From Limonium bicolor (lineage: Eukaryota; Streptophyta; Magnoliopsida; Caryophyllales; Plumbaginaceae): a DNA stretch of 64,000 bases. The position numbers and the translations under genes are program-made. The DNA lies in NCBI GenBank assembly GCA_023374045.1, contig CM041782.1:188250925-188314924 (forward strand), in the 5' to 3' direction. Of this stretch, positions 1 through 12,416 are shown in pieces. Under the pieces are notes generated by a model. That model saw only the letters and a program-made list of their open reading frames with translations. It ran no database searches and was not told the origin of the DNA. How positions within the stretch are numbered: the first letter of the stretch is position 1; each line of letters begins with the position of its first letter.

Positions 1-475
1 TGTTAAGATGCCTTGGGCATATTCTTGGAGATTTAGTGAACTAATGGATGATTTCTAGATACACCAAGGTCATGGTGGAGATGTGGTAAAGTCTTGTGAA
101 AACTTGGTAACAAAGAGGTAAAATACCTTGTGAAGGAATAAGTATGAGCTTGTGGAAAAATCTTAATGAATTGTGTAAAGGAGATGTTTGTGAGAAATAA
201 TGCTTTGGAGTAGTAGTAATGGTGGTAAGGTAACATTTTGGTTAGTGGAGTAATAGGCATAATATACCACTTAGAAATCTAAGGAAAAATTTTATAAATG
301 TTTGGAATTGTTGTAAGAAATTGAGTAACAAGTTAGTGATTATTTAGGAAGGTTTAGTGCATGATTTAAGGTGATTAAACATGTAGGAAACATGTGGAAA
401 GATTATGGAATGATTAGGTAAGGTTTAAGGGTGGATTAGGGGTTGAAAAATGGTGTTTTGACAACTTATTAACAT

Positions 476-655
476 GGTCCGGGACTTAGCCCTTGTATAG
501 GTACCCGGACCACCCTTAAAAATGTGCCGAAATTGAAGTTTGTAAGTGGTCCGGGTCCTTAGTCCAGGACCAAGACCCGGACCAAGTGAAAATTAAGGCC
601 GAGAGTGCATTGTACTATTGGTCCGGGACCTTGGGTCCGGACCAAGTCCCGGACC
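476..655 (+). repeat. array of three hairpins in LTR of A
   Basis: Three successive inverted repeats about 70 bp apart: 476-483 with 504-511, 548-557 with 574-583 (perfect 10-bp stem GGTCCGGGTC/GACCCGGACC), and 620-629 with 646-655 (perfect 10-bp stem). The 3' LTR copy has the same array at 11561-11738. Comparable arrays occur in the LTRs of B, C, F and G. The role is unknown; it could be RNA structure within the long transcribed LTR. Confidence 0.8.
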
Positions 656-2125
656 AGGGCAAAAATGTTTCAAAATGTGTTTTAATGACTTCTAATGATG
701 GGGGATTGAATGGTAATGGTTTTAGGTGATGTTTAGGCCTTGTTTGGTGACATGTAAAGCCCTTAAAATGGGTAAACAAGTGTTAGGTTGGTGTTAGAGT
801 TGTGAACTTAAGATCACAAGAGTAAAATTAAGTATAACGGGATGACGGGATTAACTATGGGCGCATTAGTCGTTAAACAAACATGTTACCCCAATGTTAA
901 TGAAAGTAATTGTAATGTTACCAGTTGTACGAGAATTGTTCGAGGAACCTAGGAGGACACAATAGAGTGGACCTTGGTGACAGCTGACAGGTATGGTTTT
1001 CTTGCAACCTGTGTGTTCTACCGGATTACACCGGCTTGTATGCCAATGTGTTTTTCTGAATGTTTGCCACCTTATAAGATAAAAACATGTAATGAGTTTA
1101 TAGTAATTCAGTTATATGGCGTGTTTAGTTCCGATACCATTTAACCTCAAATATGTGTTAAGCCTTAGCTAACCGACTCTAGGATCACATAAGAGATCGG
1201 TATTCGGATTTAACGACCCCGGTCATGGGAACGTTCTATCCACGGCTATGCATGAGTTAGTTGGGTGCTGTTTGTGCGTGTAAGTATGTTTACTACCCTT
1301 GTGTGTGTCTAACTGGACCTAAACATCTACTTGTGAATTAATGTACTAAGTTTCAATAATGGGACTTCTAACAAGTGCTAACCGGGGAGTGAGGAGTCCG
1401 GTCGTTCCGGCCACGCGTGTGAGTATGGGGGTCGTTGTCATGTATGGTTCGACTCTCTCTTTATGTTATGGTTGTTTTCCTTCTTGGTTTCCAACCTCTC
1501 TTTAGCTTAACCAAGGCTATTTTACTGACTCACGTCGGGCTCAGGGGCATACTATGTACGGTGTGCTTGGATTACAATATCTGACGCACCTTGGGGTTAA
1601 GTTATCCGTTCATCTAACAGGACAGTAACGATTTATGTAACGAGCTTAGCGTGAGTTTGGCAGCATTCTCTAGGCTCTCCAAGTGAACTAACTATGTTTG
1701 GTTCGGTTCCTAAAGAGAACCGTTCCCGTTATGTTATGTGTTAATGTTGCGCTGCAATTCTTATTGCGATGTTATTTGTATGTACGTTAAAATGTTAAAT
1801 GAGTTGTTGTGTGGAGTATGTGGATCATGGGTATCAATCCCAGGTTATTATAAGAGGAATTTAAGTATAACCCGACTAGTGGGTAAGTGTCGTCTATTAA
1901 GGAAATAGCTCCATTAGAGGAGAAACCCTCTAGGGTTAAAGAACACAATGTGTGATTTAACGAGTATAGATGTGTTGACTGTTTTGTTAAGCCCATTGTT
2001 GTGGGTATGTAATGTGTTATGTGTTTATAGTTTACATGCATGATTTAAATATAATCAACCGCATGCTTAGACGACAATTAGTTGTGCGTGGCCCGGTAGT
2101 ATGCGGGCTGCACGATTACCATACC

Positions 2126-2152
2126 AGCAAAGATGCTGAGCCCCCTGGGGGG
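2126..2152 (+). other. double hairpin near LTR 3' end (A)
   Basis: AGCA...TGCT (2126-2137) is followed at once by a C-run/G-run inverted repeat (2141-2152). The same two-part structure is found at 16024-16047 (F), 24450-24476 and 37804-37830 (C) and 38964-38989 (B). The loop bases differ but the stems are kept. It may be a 3'-end or processing element, but no function is shown. Confidence 0.6.
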
Positions 2153-2361
2153 CCACCCTTTCTTCCTATTTCAGGTACAAGGAGCTGGAGACCATTCGAG
2201 AGTAGGACGGGGTAGTTGTTTGTGCATGGGTAGTTCATTTAATTACTTATGGATTATAGGTGTAGTAAGACTGAAATTGTTGTCGGCATTAGTTTGTAAA
2301 TACTCGGTACAGTTGGAATGTAAATGTATAATGATTGTTGGATATGGAATGAGATTGTAAT

Positions 2362-2594
2362 GTATTTGAAGTGAATCCCCCTGTTAAGTAGTCATGCATT
2401 ACGATAGGAACTCCCAATTCTCTAGCACACGCAACTCTTTTTATCATTTCTTCGGACTTTCCTGCAGTAGTAGCATTTAAGTAATGTCCTTTGACTTCAC
2501 CTGTTTCAGCCTGTGCTTTATAAATAGCTTCGGTACAAAATAAGAAACGGTCTCTCCAACGCATAAATGGTTGGGAGTTCACATTTCATCATGG
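2362..2594 (-). pseudogene. rbcL: plastid rbcL fragment (nuclear insertion of plastid DNA)
   Basis: The minus strand encodes about 74 codons of the RuBisCO large subunit, from the [12 protein letters not shown] region through [25 protein letters not shown] and [13 protein letters not shown]. This is the middle of the roughly 475-residue chloroplast protein. There are several substitutions and one extra codon, and a base is missing just upstream of the match. It is an isolated piece inside a retrotransposon LTR without a plastid promoter, so it is a non-functional organelle DNA insertion. A mitochondrial intermediate copy is possible. Confidence 0.9.
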
Positions 2595-2672
2595 TTCATC
2601 ATGGTCCATTAGACCGATACAATGTATATGTATTAGCCTTGTTAGCCACGTGGGTGGTTAACGGCATGTAAC

Positions 2673-4016
2673 TGCAGACAATATAATGTGAGTGGTTGGA
2701 ACTGACATATTTAAAACAAATGAAAAAGAAATTAAAACTCAAAATACCTTACGGGCTGCAAACAAAATCCCGGTCGCAGTAGTAGTATAGTAAAGTGGAG
2801 GCGACCGGATATCGAACCGTGGGACTAAAGGGGAATTATCTAATTCCTAAGCATTGTCACAAAAAGGGGGGATTAATTGACTTGTTTTTATAAATAAAAA
2901 GGAAAGACAAAATAAACTTGAGTAAAGAGTAAATTAAACGGGACTCTGGGTTCAGGTTTATATAGTCTCCTTTTATGCTATGTCTACCGGTTTTATTATA
3001 ATAGTTTGGCAAAATTCCTGTTATTATCTGAAGAACTAAATCATAGACTCAAAAGAACTCGTTTAGCAGAAACATGCTCGGTCTAATCCAGATTCGAGCA
3101 AAACACATGTAAACGGATTAAGTATCAGAAATTATATTTGCGTCTGAAAATACTAACTTATTAAATCATAATAAGCTTTCTACAGATTTACGGCTTAATT
3201 AACCATTCTATTTATCACAGATCTGATCAAAATAGATTTAGTAAAGCATTTTAATAAATTCATGAAATTTATTAAAAAGGCGAGAGATAAGCTTTAATCG
3301 TAACAAACTGTATTTAAATTAAACCGGTAAAAATATAGATTACATAATTAAACAGACTATAAATTAACCTTCACCCAGAGTATATCCTCTTAGCCGGACA
3401 TATTAACTGGTAATATGTTGGTCAGAGGTTGGACAGAATAATAACACAGTGGTTTTTGTGGATGAAAATGGAGTGAGATGGTGATTTTGTGGAGGAAAAT
3501 TGACATGGTTTTTGGGTGGAATGAGATATGAATTAATGGAGGGTTATAGGTGTATTTATAGTGAAAATGGGGTAAAAGGAGAGGGTATGTCGGTATGTGA
3601 AAAGATAAAATAATTTATCTTTTCACACCATGTCGATGCAGCCCTGATTGCTGTAAAATTTGACGTGTCCGAACCAGTGTCCGGACCAGGCTGGTTCGGA
3701 CATGTCGACGCTGTGCGGAGCTTGCTCCACGTGTGTGCGTCCGAACCTGCTTGTCCGGACGGTGGTCCGGACGGAAATTGTTTTGCCTCTAAAATCTTCG
3801 TTTGAGCTCCGATTTGATCCCCGTTTGTTGCGTTGCGAAGCTTGTGAAGTGTACTATGTGATTCCAAGACCTTTTGCTGCATTTTATACATAAAATATTA
3901 GTTCATATCAAAACATAAATCTAGGAAAAAACATATAGTAAGTGGGAAACATTACTTTAAGTGTTGCAAATAATAAGGTATTTAAACCCTAAAAGTCTAT
4001 ATGTTTGCACTTATCA
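2673..4016. mobile_element. solo LTR G, 1344 bp, TSD GTAAC
   Basis: The segment starts TG and ends CA and is flanked by perfect 5-bp repeats GTAAC (2668-2672 and 4017-4021). The flanking LTR sequence reads continuously across it when compared with B (38146-39330). It has no gag, pol, primer site or second LTR, so it is a solo LTR. Orientation is unclear. It contains strong inverted repeats at 3667-3677/3691-3701 (11-bp stem) and further related motifs to 3775. The family was not recognised. Confidence 0.75.
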
Positions 4017-4110
4017 GTAACACCAATGAGTTAAGTAATGTGTGATGAGTTGTGTTTTCCGCTGCAAATGTTTGTCAAGTGTATTGTTGTAGTTGGGGTG
4101 TTACAAAAAG

Positions 4111-4122
4111 TGGTATCAGAGC
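4111..4122 (+). other. primer binding site of A (initiator tRNA-Met)
   Basis: TGGTATCAGAGC lies 5 bases after the LTR end. It is complementary to the 3' end of plant initiator tRNA-Met, the usual primer of Tekay/Del and many other plant LTR elements. Confidence 0.9.
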
Positions 4123-4939
4123 GAAGTATCGCTCTGATGACTGGAATTACCGAGCTTAGGAAGTACCGAGTTAGAATTTTAGTACCTTGGGTTAAGGGTT
4201 GAGTGATAGCGTGAGAGATACGCTAGTTAGGAATTTCCAGTATGTACTGGATACCGACAGTATCCATCCCGCCCTCCACAATCCCTGTTTTATAAATTGG
4301 GATAGAACCCCAGAGAGATGAAAGTCCTCTCACTCGGGAATACCCGATCTGGCTGTTATTAAGTATCTCTATAAGTACGGAGAACCTGTCATATGGTAGA
4401 TTCCGAAAAGTGGGAATTCCGGAGACAGTATCCATCTGAACAATGTTAACCGCATTTAATAGCGAAGAATGAAGAATCCTATGAATAGGAGAATGGAATT
4501 TCCGGCAACCTGGGTCGACATGCCGAGCAGTCGAGAACAACCAGCTTGCAACGCACCAACCGTGCAACAGGCAAGACGTGAAGTAATGGAACCCGAGACG
4601 CGTGTCTACGGGACCACGATTATTAAATAATGTCGCCAACGGTATACCAACCGACTAAGGAACTACAATGTAGTACCCAAACAAGAGACAAGTCTTAGTA
4701 ACCATGACAAATGCGTGGAACGGGCTACGAAGAAGATACAATACTAAGTAAAAAGGGGTCTCCAAGAATGGGAAACACCCTAGTTAATGATTATCAAGTG
4801 AAGACCAATGAGAAGTTGTGCAGAAGATTAATTACCAAAGTAGAGCGACAAGGTAATAGCCAACAAGGCCACTGAATACGGTGCAGGTAAAACGGTACCA
4901 CAACCAGTAAATGTTCAGCCGATGGCCAGTTAGCGTGGC

Positions 4940-4959
4940 GCACTTGCCATGGCAAGTGC
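4940..4959 (+). other. palindromic hairpin in interior of A
   Basis: A perfect 20-bp palindrome with arms GCACTTGCCA/TGGCAAGTGC. The equivalent positions in C (25671-25690) and B (40684-40703) keep the stem, with B carrying a paired T:A change where A has C:G. Confidence 0.7.
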
Positions 4960-7742
4960 TGCTATAACAGGGCTGTTCGGGAAATTTTTAACAAATATGA
5001 AGTACTTAGTAAAGTACCACGAATGTAAGTGAGATAATCGTAACAGTGGAAGGGCTTAACAGCCTAACCTTTGTAATTGGAAATACACCAGTCAGCAAGA
5101 AGCTAGACTTGGTTAAGGCAATAAGACGTTGTGAAACCACGAGAATTTTCTTCAAACCCAGATTTATTTCAAACTTTTTTTCAAACCACATTTTCTCTCA
5201 AACCCATATTTATTTCTAACATTCTTTTAAACCAAACCAGAAGACCTACACCGGCCTCAGCGCCACATGGTAGGTAAGTTACACCCAGTTCACTTTTGAA
5301 TAACCAGACGGAAACTGGTAAACCCAAGGGTAGCAACCCGAGGGAATGGATGGAGTTCATAATAATACAACAGTGGATAAACTTTCCCTTGATTAAGTTC
5401 GAGAAGCATGGAATGCATGTATCATAGGACGGTATAAGAGGAGTTGACAACAGAATACTTCACATAAGCGTGTGACGGACACTACGAGTTTACAAAAATG
5501 AAATGTGGGACGACCGCACTCCGGTAATAGCTTGTGGGCCTGAGAGACCTACTTATGGGTTAGTCAGGTAAGTAGCTATGTATCAGTAGGGTACCCCACA
5601 TGTGTATACGAGTAGAGTCAGGAACACGGGAAGTAGTCGACTCCATATACGGTCAGCAGTAAAAGTCAAACAAGAGCAATGGACTACCATGAATGGTTGA
5701 AGTAAAAGAACCCATTTAAGTTAATGAGACCAAAAGAATTAGGGAATTCATTTCAAGGAAATGTTTAAGAGTCAAAAAGTGCGAAGTGCACTGAATGTTA
5801 TGTAAAGACATCGCATATGTCTTAAGAATCCTCAGGGATAAACTTGATAGCTGGAACGGTGACCAGGGGATATCGATCTTCACAGGGGAGGATAGTAAAC
5901 CCAACTTTAAACGCAAAACGTGTGTAGTTAACTAAACATACCAATAAGTGCAAGCCACATGTAATGGCATAACTTAGTAACACCCAGGAGCAATCCTTGA
6001 AGGGTGTTTGGATCAACAATGGTTGAACGAAATAATGTGACAGAAACGCAAGGGTTGAAACTAACACTCAGTTTAAGCATAAGTCATCCGGAGGCAGACT
6101 GTCATTCCTAAGGGGCATCCCATGAAAGGAAGCGTGATGCAACAACCATGTCATGGAGCCCAATATAACCTCCAAACCATGTGATGGCGTATGAAGAAGT
6201 AAATGTGTGTCAACAGCCTACAATGAGCAGAGCTCGAGGCAGTAAGGCTTATAAGCCACAGACAAAATGTGTTATGTAAATTTGATCAATTGCAGGAGTT
6301 TATGTTATATAAGTAAATAGAGCGAAGAACGAACCACTGCCTTAAGAGTGGGGATACCTCTCGATATTGTGAAACCGCTGGAGCGGTAGTTATAATGAAC
6401 CAAGTTCAAGAAATATGTTAAGGGTTGACCATATTGTTACTACCCAAGAATGATTTGAGTAGTCGTCTTATGAAAAGAAGTGTTCGTACCAGTTGTGGAG
6501 ACCGGAAGAGTAATAAGTCTAATAGCAACCACCATAGGTGTGTGATGCTAAATGTAGAGTGAACAACGCTTAAGGAGCATAAAGACTCGAGGAGTATTGT
6601 TTTCAGTAGACATCCAAATGAATGACGAACCAAAATACTAATGATGAAAGTACATGTGCGGAAGCTAATGTGACAGTGGATGCCATGTAAGTCAGTGTTA
6701 TACAATGAGTAAGAGCACGGTGCGCAGTAAGCGACTGTTATAAGTATTGGACGATAATATGGCAAATAAGCAGAGTTATGAGTTAGACTCAGTGGAGATA
6801 CAACGGTAAGTGATAGCAAATAAACTAGGCAGTAAGCCAGGAGCCAGTATTATGAGATAAGAATCTCAGTGAAACACAGTGTGAATTCCATTGCGAATCG
6901 CTTAAGAGATTTACTGCCAAGAGTTTATGCCTCTGCACTCTGTATGACTGAGTGTTTTGGTATTGCACTTGCGTAGTAAGATTGAGTGAGATAGTTAGGA
7001 ATTTGGAAAATGTTGATTGTGGCAGAAGTAAGAGAAAGAGACTTATAACGCTATAAGGACCGAGGCATAGGAAATGCAAGGTCGTACCAATCAAAGAATA
7101 CTTGTACAAACCAAATGTGGAGGTGTGATTAGCAATAAGTGACTACAGTAACAAGGGATACCAAATATCGGTATGCAATATACCTCAAGCGTGGGAAATA
7201 ACTGAGAGAGCACTACACATTAAGTAGTGGCTCAACCTCAACCGACAGTAAGTCGGAAGAAATCAAGTCAATCATTGTGGAATACATAGCAGTATACACA
7301 GTAAATTATCATGGAAGTGGATAGGAAGTTTGTAACTCACCGAATTCGTGCAGGGTAAGAAATACCACGCATCGGTTGAGAAACCGTTATTACCAAGATA
7401 AAGGTGATAAATCGGAGTTCTAAATTACAGTAACAATAACGAATGGGGCAACTAAGCTCTAAAGTTACCAAAGTTGCACAGCAAAGGCCAGTGAACCCAT
7501 GCTTCAGATAACGGATATGCATTGAGAATACGAATAAATGGATAATTATTAATGCCTAGAAGCCTCACAGGCCAGAACTAAAACCGGTTATGAGTTAAAT
7601 AAACTCCAATGGAATTCTTGGTTTAGGGACTAATCCGCCAATATGGTTAAGATCCTATAACCAGAACGCATTGTATAACAGGCCACGTGGAAGTTAAAAT
7701 ACTTCACAATGACAGAACATTTTAAGCCAATGTTCAGTGATT

Positions 7743-7777
7743 GATTACGTGGGCGTAATCCCTTTTAAGGGGGGTAG
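7743..7777 (+). other. hairpin plus internal polypurine tract (A)
   Basis: A GATTACG/CGTAATC hairpin (7743-7760) is followed by TTTTAAGGGGGG (7764-7775), almost identical to the polypurine tract next to the 3' LTR at 9027-9038. B has the same pair at 62682-62714. In E a second tract also lies some 0.4 kb before the LTR. Confidence 0.6.
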
Positions 7778-9026
7778 AGCGTAAAACCGCTTAATGTGTT
7801 TTAACGTACAAGTGTACGTGAACTATGTTGTGCATAGCACAAAATAATTTGTTTTGATGAATGGTGCGCATGTAATATGAACATACGCATTCATTCATAG
7901 TTTAATTGAGGTAATTGCGCACAGGAGATGCGAATACCATTGTGATAAGTGTGTCTACTTTGTTAACTGTTGTGTGAGAGTACAAGTGTAAGGGAGTAAA
8001 GAAACTCCCGGGGAACTAAAACCCCAACAGTATATGTTCATATAATACTAAAGGAAATATTGTGTATTGTATTTTGATAAAAATATATATAAATACAGTA
8101 TTGTGATTTGTGAAGAGGTAAGAAATCGACATAGAACCTAGTGAGAATTAAATTCCCTAGGTAACTGGATTAAAAGTGAATGGAGATAACTGATAGACGG
8201 AGTTCTATCCCTTGGAGATGTAATGATTATGACTCGAATGACAAAAAAAAAAGATAGAAAATTGGAAATGAGTGTATTCTTTGATGCTTGAAAATGAAGT
8301 GGGAGGTGGAACTTGATTTGCATGTGATCAAGGGAAGCCGAACACAAATTGAGGTGGAAGGATAGTTCAACACTGATGCTGATCACATCAGGGTTGGATG
8401 ATTCTTGAAGCTCCCTATAAGTGGTCACGAATAACCACGCTAAGGAAAGATGCAAAGAGCATAAATTGGACTTGGAGTTGTATTGTGTTTTCAAAAGGAT
8501 TTTCAATTGGTATTTCCAAAACTTTCGATTGATATTTTAAATAAAGAAATTTCTTATACTTAACCTCACAAAGAATATTTTTGTCGTACTTGCTCACGAG
8601 CTGAGGACGTATGAGCCTTTGTCTTCGGACCGGTGACATGGGAAGTATATATGTTAAAGATTAAGTGATTGTTTTGATTTCCTAAAGGAATCTGCGGGAT
8701 CATAGTGTATATAAATGGTATTTTTGGTTGCTATACATGCTAAGACATGTTGTGTGGTATGTGTAATAAATATTATTTTGACCTTGAGTCCTAATATGGT
8801 TGAGTTCTGAATTTGGTTATGTCACCCAGACCTGAGAGTTGAGGGTTGATATGTGAATACAAACGTGGTTATGTTACCCGGACCTTTGAGTCCGAGGTTG
8901 TTATGCAAAGTATGGCATGTTATGGATGTGAAAGTATGTTTGGTTATGGAAGTTTTATTTTGCAAGTAATCCCTGTGTTCTAATCCAAATGATGTGTGAG
9001 AAGTGTGAACTTCGAGGACAAAGTTC

Positions 9027-9043
9027 TTTTAAGGGGGGTAAAT
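9027..9043 (+). other. polypurine tract of A
   Basis: TTTTAAGGGGGGTAAAT directly precedes the TG start of the 3' LTR at 9044. This is the plus-strand primer site expected for LTR elements. Confidence 0.85.
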
Positions 9044-9737
9044 TGAAATACCCCAAACCTTGATATGTTGTTTAAATATTACACTATGGGATATTAAGGC
9101 TAAAAAGTGTCTTAGAAACATTAGTGAACAATTTAAACCATAGTAAAAACAATAAAGTAGCATAAAGACAATTTGAGCAAAAATATGCTCTAAGCTTGGA
9201 ATGAACTTGGTTAGGACCCAAAGATCCTACCAAGACTTAATGATATGCCATTATGATATGATAAGGCTAATTAAGTCCTTAAAAAACATTGGTATACAAT
9301 TTAAACCAAACAAAACACAAGAAAACACCATAAAGTCAATTTAAGCAAATACTTGCCCTAGACATGGTGTAACCTTGTATAAGACCTAAAGGTCATTACT
9401 AGACCTTATTAACATGATCATTAACATGTTAAATCAATTACTAAAGAAAACCAAGCTTGAAAACAAGTTAAAACACAAAATGTGCTTTAAGGAGCCTTAA
9501 AGCACATTTTTGAAAAATTGCCTTGGAAATGGGTTTTGAGTGGCTAAATGCCCATCATTACTCTTTAACCAACATATGTACTACTTAGTATCACATTAGG
9601 AAGTCTAAATCAATGGGAAATCGAAAATTTCACAATTATGTGCACTAATTGGAAAATAATGCTCAAATAGTGCTAGTTTAAGTTATAAGTCAACATAAGT
9701 TGTTTAATTGGTCAACAAAGGCCATAATATACCCTAT

Positions 9738-9745
9738 TATATAAA
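9738..9745 (+). promoter_or_regulatory. TATA box of A LTR
   Basis: TATATAAA is followed by a G-run and then CT-rich sequence. The LTR of B has TTTATAAG followed by a G-run at the matching place (17310-17317). Placement in the U3 part of the LTR fits a Pol II promoter. Confidence 0.6.
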
Positions 9746-11560
9746 GGGGGCCGGTTTCCCATGTGGTGACTCACCACCATGTGCTAGCTAATTAAAAGAA
9801 GAAGAAAGGAAAAGTAAGTAAAGTAAAGTACTATTTGCTTTATATGTAAAATATCTCACAAAGCCATCCTCTCACCTCACTTCCTTCATTACTTTTGATT
9901 CCCACCGTCTCCAACCTTCTACTCCCTTCTCAAAATCGTTTTGCTACAGCAACCATACATTCTCCATCTTTAAATCCTTGTAGCTAAGTTCCAAATTCAA
10001 TTTTAAGACTACCATTCTTCTAGTTAGGCCAAGCTCTACAACTTTGTCTTTTCAAATCTCCAAAACCACCATTTTGGTGCCATGTGGATCCACCATTGAA
10101 GGAGCTTGAGCTCATCTTTTCATGTCTTGTTGATCACCTTTGCTTTAAGGTAAGGAAAACCAAAGAAAAACTTTGTTTCCTCTCCTTTTTGTATGTGACC
10201 GAGAACCACCTTGTAATGGTGTTTTCTCTTGCCTTGGTTTAGCTCCATTTCAAACTTCAAGGGCTAGGTGGAGTCCTATCTTGCTACTAATTCAATCCTC
10301 ATTCAATTCCAAGGTAAATTGCTATTTTAATGTTTCAAAACACTTATGTAAAACTAGGGTTTATATATGAGTTTAGGTATGAATCTTAAAGTTCATTACC
10401 CTTATATGTGTGTATGGATAGAAGGTTGACAAGTGCTCAAGTCCTTGCTAATTTTCAAAGCAAGGAAACAAGAAAGAAATTGGAAGGAAAAGAGGTAAAT
10501 AACCTAACCTAATGTGGTTTGATGTGTCTTTGGAAATTGAGCTTTAAAATGCTTAATAAAAAACCTAAAGAGCCAATGGGAAATGAGCAAGAAAACTATC
10601 CACAAGGTGGACTAAAAGGACATGGGAGCATTGTTGTGTGTAATTGCAGGTTGAAGGCATTTAAATGTGGAAATTCAGTGTTTAAGATTAATGCAATTTA
10701 AGGGCCTAAGAGCCATGTTATTTAAGGGCTAAGTGCCAAGCAATTTAAGTTTATGCACTATATTGTGATGTAGTTTAGTTTAAAGGTTTAGTTGTGTGTA
10801 AGAACATCTCTTGTGAAGATGAATGTCTTTGATGGTTAAAGGATGAAAAACCATATGTTTGTGTATAAGGATGTGTATTATGGGGTTGAGTGTTCTTGGA
10901 TTGTTTAAAGGTGGAAAACTATGTGTTTGGTGTAAGGCGATACAAGAGAAGCTATGGCAAAATTTAGTTGATAAACAAAGGAATTTATGTGTTCTAATGA
11001 AATTTTATGACCTAGAAGGTACTAGGAATTGTTAAGTGTTAAGATGGTGAAAGAAAGTGAATTAAGGTGTTCTTAAGTGTTAAGATGCCTTGGGCATATT
11101 CTTGGAGATTTAGAGAACTAATGGATGATTTCTAGATACACCAAGGTCATGGTGGAGAAGTGGTAAAGTCTTGTGAAAACTTGGTAACAAAGAGGTAAAA
11201 TACCTTGTGAAGGAATAAGTATGAGCTTGTGGAAAAATCTTAATGAATTGTGTAAAGGAGGTGTTTGTGAGAAATAATGCTTTTGGAGTAGTAGTAATGG
11301 TGGTAAGGTAACATTTTGGTTAGTGGAGTAATAGCCATAATATACCACTTAGAAACTAAGGAAAATGTTATAAATGTTAGGAATTGTTGTAAGAAATTGA
11401 GTAACAAGTTAGTGATGATTTGGGAAGGTTTAATGCATGATTTAAGGTGTTTAAACATGTAGGAAACATGTGGAAAGATTATGGAAAGATTATGGAATTA
11501 TTAGGTAGGTTTAAGGCTGTATTTGGGGTTGAAAATGGTGTTTTGACAACTTATTAACAT

Positions 11561-11738
11561 GGTCCGGGACTTAGCCCTTGTATAGGTACCCGGACCACCC
11601 TTAAAAATGTGCCAATTGAAGTTTGAAAGTGGTCCGGGTCCTTAGTCCAGGACCAAGACCCGGACCAAGTGAAAATTAAGGCCGAGAGTGCATTATACTA
11701 TTGGTCCAGGACCTTGGGTCCGGACCAAGTCCCGACCA
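11561..11738 (+). repeat. hairpin array, 3' LTR copy of A
   Basis: This is the second copy of the three-hairpin array at 476-655. Some stems have decayed: the third has GGTCCAGG against CCCGACC. Confidence 0.75.
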
Positions 11739-12416
11739 GGGCAAAAATGTTTCAAATGTGTTTTAATGACTTCTAATGATGGGGGATTGAATGGTAATGG
11801 TTTTAGGTGATGTTTAGGCCTTGTTGTGCGACATGTAAAGGCCTTAAAATGGGTAAACAAGTTTTAGGTTGGTGTGAGAGTTGTGAACTTAAGATCACAA
11901 GAGTAAAATTAAGTATAACGGGATGACGGGGTTAACTATGGGCGCATTAGTCGTTAAACAAACATGTTACCCCAATGTTAATGAAAGTAATTGTAATGTT
12001 ACCAGTTGTACAAGAATTGTTCGAGGAACCTAGGAGGACACAATAGAGTGGACCTTGGTGACAGCTGACAGGTATGGTTTTCTTGCAACTTGTGTTCTAC
12101 CGGATTACACCGGCTTGTATGCCAATGTGTTTTTCTAAATGTTTGCCACCTTATAAGATAAAAACATGTAATGAGTTTACAGTAATTCAGTTATGTGGCG
12201 TGTTTAGTTCCGATACCGTTTAACCTCGAATATGTGTTAAACCTTAGCTAACTGACTCTAGGATCATATAAGAGATCGGTATTCGGATTTAACGACCCCG
12301 ACCATGGGAACGTTCTATCCACGGCTATGCGTGAGTTAGTTGGGTGCTGTTTGTGCGTGTAAGTATGTTTACAACCCTTATGTGTGTCTAACTGGACCTA
12401 AACATCTACTTGTGAA

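Larger units (their letters stand above)
1..4105 (+). repeat. 5' LTR of element A (left end outside window)
   Basis: Position 1 aligns with 11078 in the 3' LTR of the same element, so about 2 kb of the LTR start is missing from the window. The LTR ends in GGGGTGTTACA at 4105, directly before a tRNA-Met primer site. It has no convincing coding potential. Without inserts it resembles the LTRs of B, C and F. It carries a GGTCCGGG hairpin array (476-655), a small hairpin pair near its 3' end (2126-2152), a plastid rbcL fragment (2362-2594) and a nested solo LTR (2673-4016). It matches the 3' copy closely from 1 to about 1340 and again over about 1340-1530. Confidence 0.85.
4106..9043 (+). mobile_element. 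non-coding interior of element A (LARD-like)
   Basis: Nearly 5 kb between primer site and polypurine tract with no recognisable gag, protease, RT, RNase H or integrase. It is nevertheless clearly homologous to the interiors of C (24790-28367) and B (39331-43111 and 62288-63855). Shared anchors include the start after the primer site, a GCACTTGC hairpin, a GTGTGACGGACACTACGAG-like motif near 5470, and the final 1.2 kb. The order of conserved blocks differs from B and C. This architecture, with long LTRs and a conserved non-coding interior, matches the non-autonomous LARD class. Old and heavily mutated coding sequence cannot be fully excluded. Confidence 0.75.

Noticed and set aside
4223..7109. 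Open frames within the interior of A as decayed gag-pol
   Set aside because: None contains zinc knuckle, DSG, RT, RNase H or integrase motifs, and the homologous regions of B and C do not keep the frames.
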